NCBI GenBank assembly: GCA_026985515.1
Contig: JALSQH010000234.1
Span: 1 to 7,168, forward strand
Origin: a bacterium
Lineage (GTDB): Bacteria > JALSQH01
Length of the DNA stretch: 7,168 nt
Direction: 5' to 3'
In this document: positions 5,908-7,168 of the stretch, piece by piece
Layout of the letters: every line of letters starts with the position of its first letter
Position numbering within the stretch: the first letter of the stretch is position 1
Program-made: the position numbers and the translations under genes
The notes under the pieces: generated by a model
What the model was told of the DNA's origin: nothing
The model's input: the letters and a program-made list of their open reading frames with translations, nothing else
Databases searched by the model: none

Positions 5908-6316
5908 TAATGGGTAAGAAAGTGTATTTTTTTATCTTGAGAAGTTCCTGCAGAAATAGGAGCCTATGATTGATGATCCTGAGAAGTTTTTCTGAGATTT
6001 TCATTTTTTTTACGGTGAGGTACAGCTGGTATGCTTTGAAATATCTTCCTTCCCTGAAAGCAATTTCAGCTTTTAAGTAAAGGGCATAGGGGTAATTTCG
6101 ATTCGCCGGAAAGATCAGTACAAATTTATTTAGCAACTCCTCAGCCCTTTTTATATCACCTGAGTCAATATACTCCTTTGCTTTCATGAGGAGGAGCATA
6201 TCGGGAGGAGGAATGGTTGTTACAACTTTCTTCCCAATGGAACACGCTGTCTGTGAAAAGATGAAAAGGATCAGGATCTGCCGGAGTATTTTCCCCAATT
6301 TTCTATTAGCCTCCAT
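5879..6316 (-). CDS. Small TPR-repeat protein, possible lipoprotein (BamD-like)
   Basis: The 145-residue protein has a basic N-terminus, a hydrophobic stretch (about 13-20) and a cysteine at 25 in SQTACS. This looks like an export signal and possibly a lipoprotein signal, though glutamine at -3 is not a canonical lipobox residue. Residues 41-105 contain two helix-turn-helix repeats of TPR type (AKEYIDSGDIKRAEELLNKF and AEIAFREGRYFKAYQLYLTV), with spacing like the BamD/YbgF group. At 145 aa it is much shorter than BamD (about 245), so it is not BamD itself. The function is unknown; it may be a periplasmic scaffold. The ATG at 6316 overlaps the GMC gene by 46 bp and has no ribosome-binding site. 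A TTG at 6298-6296 is an alternative start, with GGAGG 11 bases before it. The basic tail after residue 128 lies over an inverted repeat. Confidence 0.65.
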   Translation of the reverse strand: MEANRKLGKILRQILILFIFSQTACSIGKKVVTTIPPPDMLLLMKAKEYIDSGDIKRAEELLNKFVLIFPANRNYPYALYLKAEIAFREGRYFKAYQLYLTVKKMKISEKLLRIINHRLLFLQELLKIKKYTFLPIRRIFPRFPS

Positions 6317-7168
6317 GATGCATATGTGGCAAAAGCCATTATACTTTCCTGAGGGTTTACTCCAAGACAGCTGGGAAATATGCTTCCATCCATAATGAAG
6401 AGGTTTTCAATATCATGGGTTTCAAGATTGGTATTCACCACAGACTGTTTGGGGTCTTTCCCGAGTCTCGCTGTTCCCATTGGATGGAAAGCCATCATCT
6501 CAATGTTTCTTTTTCTCACTTTTTCCGGAGTGATTTTTTTCAGTTCATCAGGATTTTTGACAATGGTGAATGGATAGAGACCAAGATACACCTCTTTTGC
6601 ACCTGCTGCAAAATAGATTTCAGCCATTTTCAAAATACCTTTAACCATCTTGTGCTTATCTTCTTCGTTAAAGCTGTAGAAAATTAGGGGTTTACCTCTC
6701 TGTAAGCTTCTTTTCACCTCTCCACTTGAGGAATCTGATACCATTACACCAAAGGCTGCAATGTATGGATACCGTTTCATTATTTCCATATTTCTGTATG
6801 AAACGTGGGGTAAAGCAGGTGCAGCAATTGAGGGAGGTACAAACACACCTTCAAGCATTATGCCTTCATTCCAGAACTCATCAACATAGAGTCCCTGAGG
6901 CACACCTTTCCAGCCTTCTATTCTCTCTTCAAAGAGAGCACTTGCCCTGCTTCCGGGATGCAGGTGAAGATTTTTACCAACCCAGCCACTGGAGTTTGCA
7001 AGGTTCCCATTTTCCAGAAGAAGAAAAGGGGTGTAGATGGCACCGGCGGCAAGAATAACTACTTTTGCTCTTATTTCAAAATCGTAGATAGGATCACCAC
7101 TTTCTCCATCAATAATTTTACCCTTTACCCCATAGGCTCTTCCTGCATTGACGAGAATCTTTTCTGCT
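6271..7168 (-). CDS. GMC-family FAD-dependent oxidoreductase (partial, N-terminus beyond window)
   Basis: The open frame enters at the right edge and ends at TGA 6273-6271, giving 298 visible residues; the N-terminal FAD-binding glycine motif is outside. In visible-fragment numbering, VVILAAGAIYTPFLL (36-50) contains the GMC signature 2 region GAxxTPxLL. The C-terminal domain shows FHPMGTARLG (227-236) with the catalytic-type H228, a DGSIFP segment (260-265), and GVNPQESIMAFA with N271 at the second catalytic position. GMC enzymes oxidise alcohols, sugars or sterols using FAD; the substrate cannot be told here. The closest style is bacterial long-chain-alcohol or sterol oxidase-like GMC proteins. 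The frame continues without a break through GTG 6903, which is internal and not a start. The 3' end overlaps the TPR gene by up to 46 bp, so the two are probably co-transcribed. Confidence 0.88.
   Translation of the reverse strand, partial: AEKILVNAGRAYGVKGKIIDGESGDPIYDFEIRAKVVILAAGAIYTPFLLLENGNLANSSGWVGKNLHLHPGSRASALFEERIEGWKGVPQGLYVDEFWNEGIMLEGVFVPPSIAAPALPHVSYRNMEIMKRYPYIAAFGVMVSDSSSGEVKRSLQRGKPLIFYSFNEEDKHKMVKGILKMAEIYFAAGAKEVYLGLYPFTIVKNPDELKKITPEKVRKRNIEMMAFHPMGTARLGKDPKQSVVNTNLETHDIENLFIMDGSIFPSCLGVNPQESIMAFATYASWRLIENWGKYSGRS
6310..6314 (-). promoter_or_regulatory. Shine-Dalgarno-like GGAGG bearing on the TPR gene start
   Basis: GGAGG at 6314-6310 begins at the last base of the ATG at 6316-6314, so it cannot serve that start. 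It lies 11 bases before TTG 6298-6296 in the same frame, which is longer than the usual spacing. The TTG start would remove six residues and keep the signal sequence. The choice is unresolved. Confidence 0.35.

Noticed and set aside
6901-6903. GTG as the start of a 210-residue protein
   Set aside because: The frame continues upstream to the window edge and encodes the GMC signature 2 region, so this codon is an internal valine.
6380-7058. Several plus-strand open frames of 65-110 residues
   Set aside because: They are antisense to the GMC oxidoreductase, whose motifs run unbroken through the region.

Overview
The window looks like ordinary chromosome of a moderately AT-rich Gram-negative bacterium. 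A LolC/E-type lipoprotein-export permease implies an outer membrane. Arginine is coded mostly by AGA/AGG, and the proteins are rich in Lys, Glu and Ile. The prfB-lysS-lolC order recalls Desulfobacterota and related deep-branching Gram-negative lineages, but that placement is inference. Genes are packed tightly and most neighbours overlap by a few bases. No rRNA, tRNA, CRISPR, insertion sequence or phage feature was seen.

Layout, left to right. Positions 1-500 (minus) hold the N-terminal part of a cysteine-rich, YkgJ-like protein that runs off the left edge. A 46-bp divergent spacer (501-546) separates it from a plus-strand epmA gene (547-1482), which encodes the LysRS-like enzyme that lysylates elongation factor P. 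epmA converges on, and overlaps by 10 bp, a long minus-strand cluster. In transcription order that cluster is: a GMC-family flavin oxidoreductase (right-edge partial, 7168-6271), a small TPR protein with a possible lipoprotein signal (6316-5879), a DUF2505/START-like protein (5828-5334), prfB (5334-4206), lysS (4231-2717) and lolC (2726-1473). The only gap in the cluster is 50 bp at 5829-5878, and a good promoter candidate lies there. The last four genes may therefore form their own operon.

Functionally, three of the genes serve translation: release factor 2, lysyl-tRNA synthetase and EpmA. EpmA and LysS are structural cousins, and the window shows both side by side with the residue that separates their substrate choice (Ala in EpmA, Gly in LysS). 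prfB is interrupted by an in-frame TGA that is the classic programmed +1 frameshift site: the first 23 codons lie in a different frame from the rest, so a simple ORF caller would truncate the protein.

The least ordinary items are: the compact divergent promoter region at 489-540, where a near-consensus promoter would start transcription almost at the ATG of the cysteine-rich gene (a leaderless mRNA candidate); the TAATG coupling of a DUF2505 protein to prfB; lolC without an adjacent lolD; and the cysteine-rich protein itself. I do not see convincing evidence of a wholly new multi-gene system.
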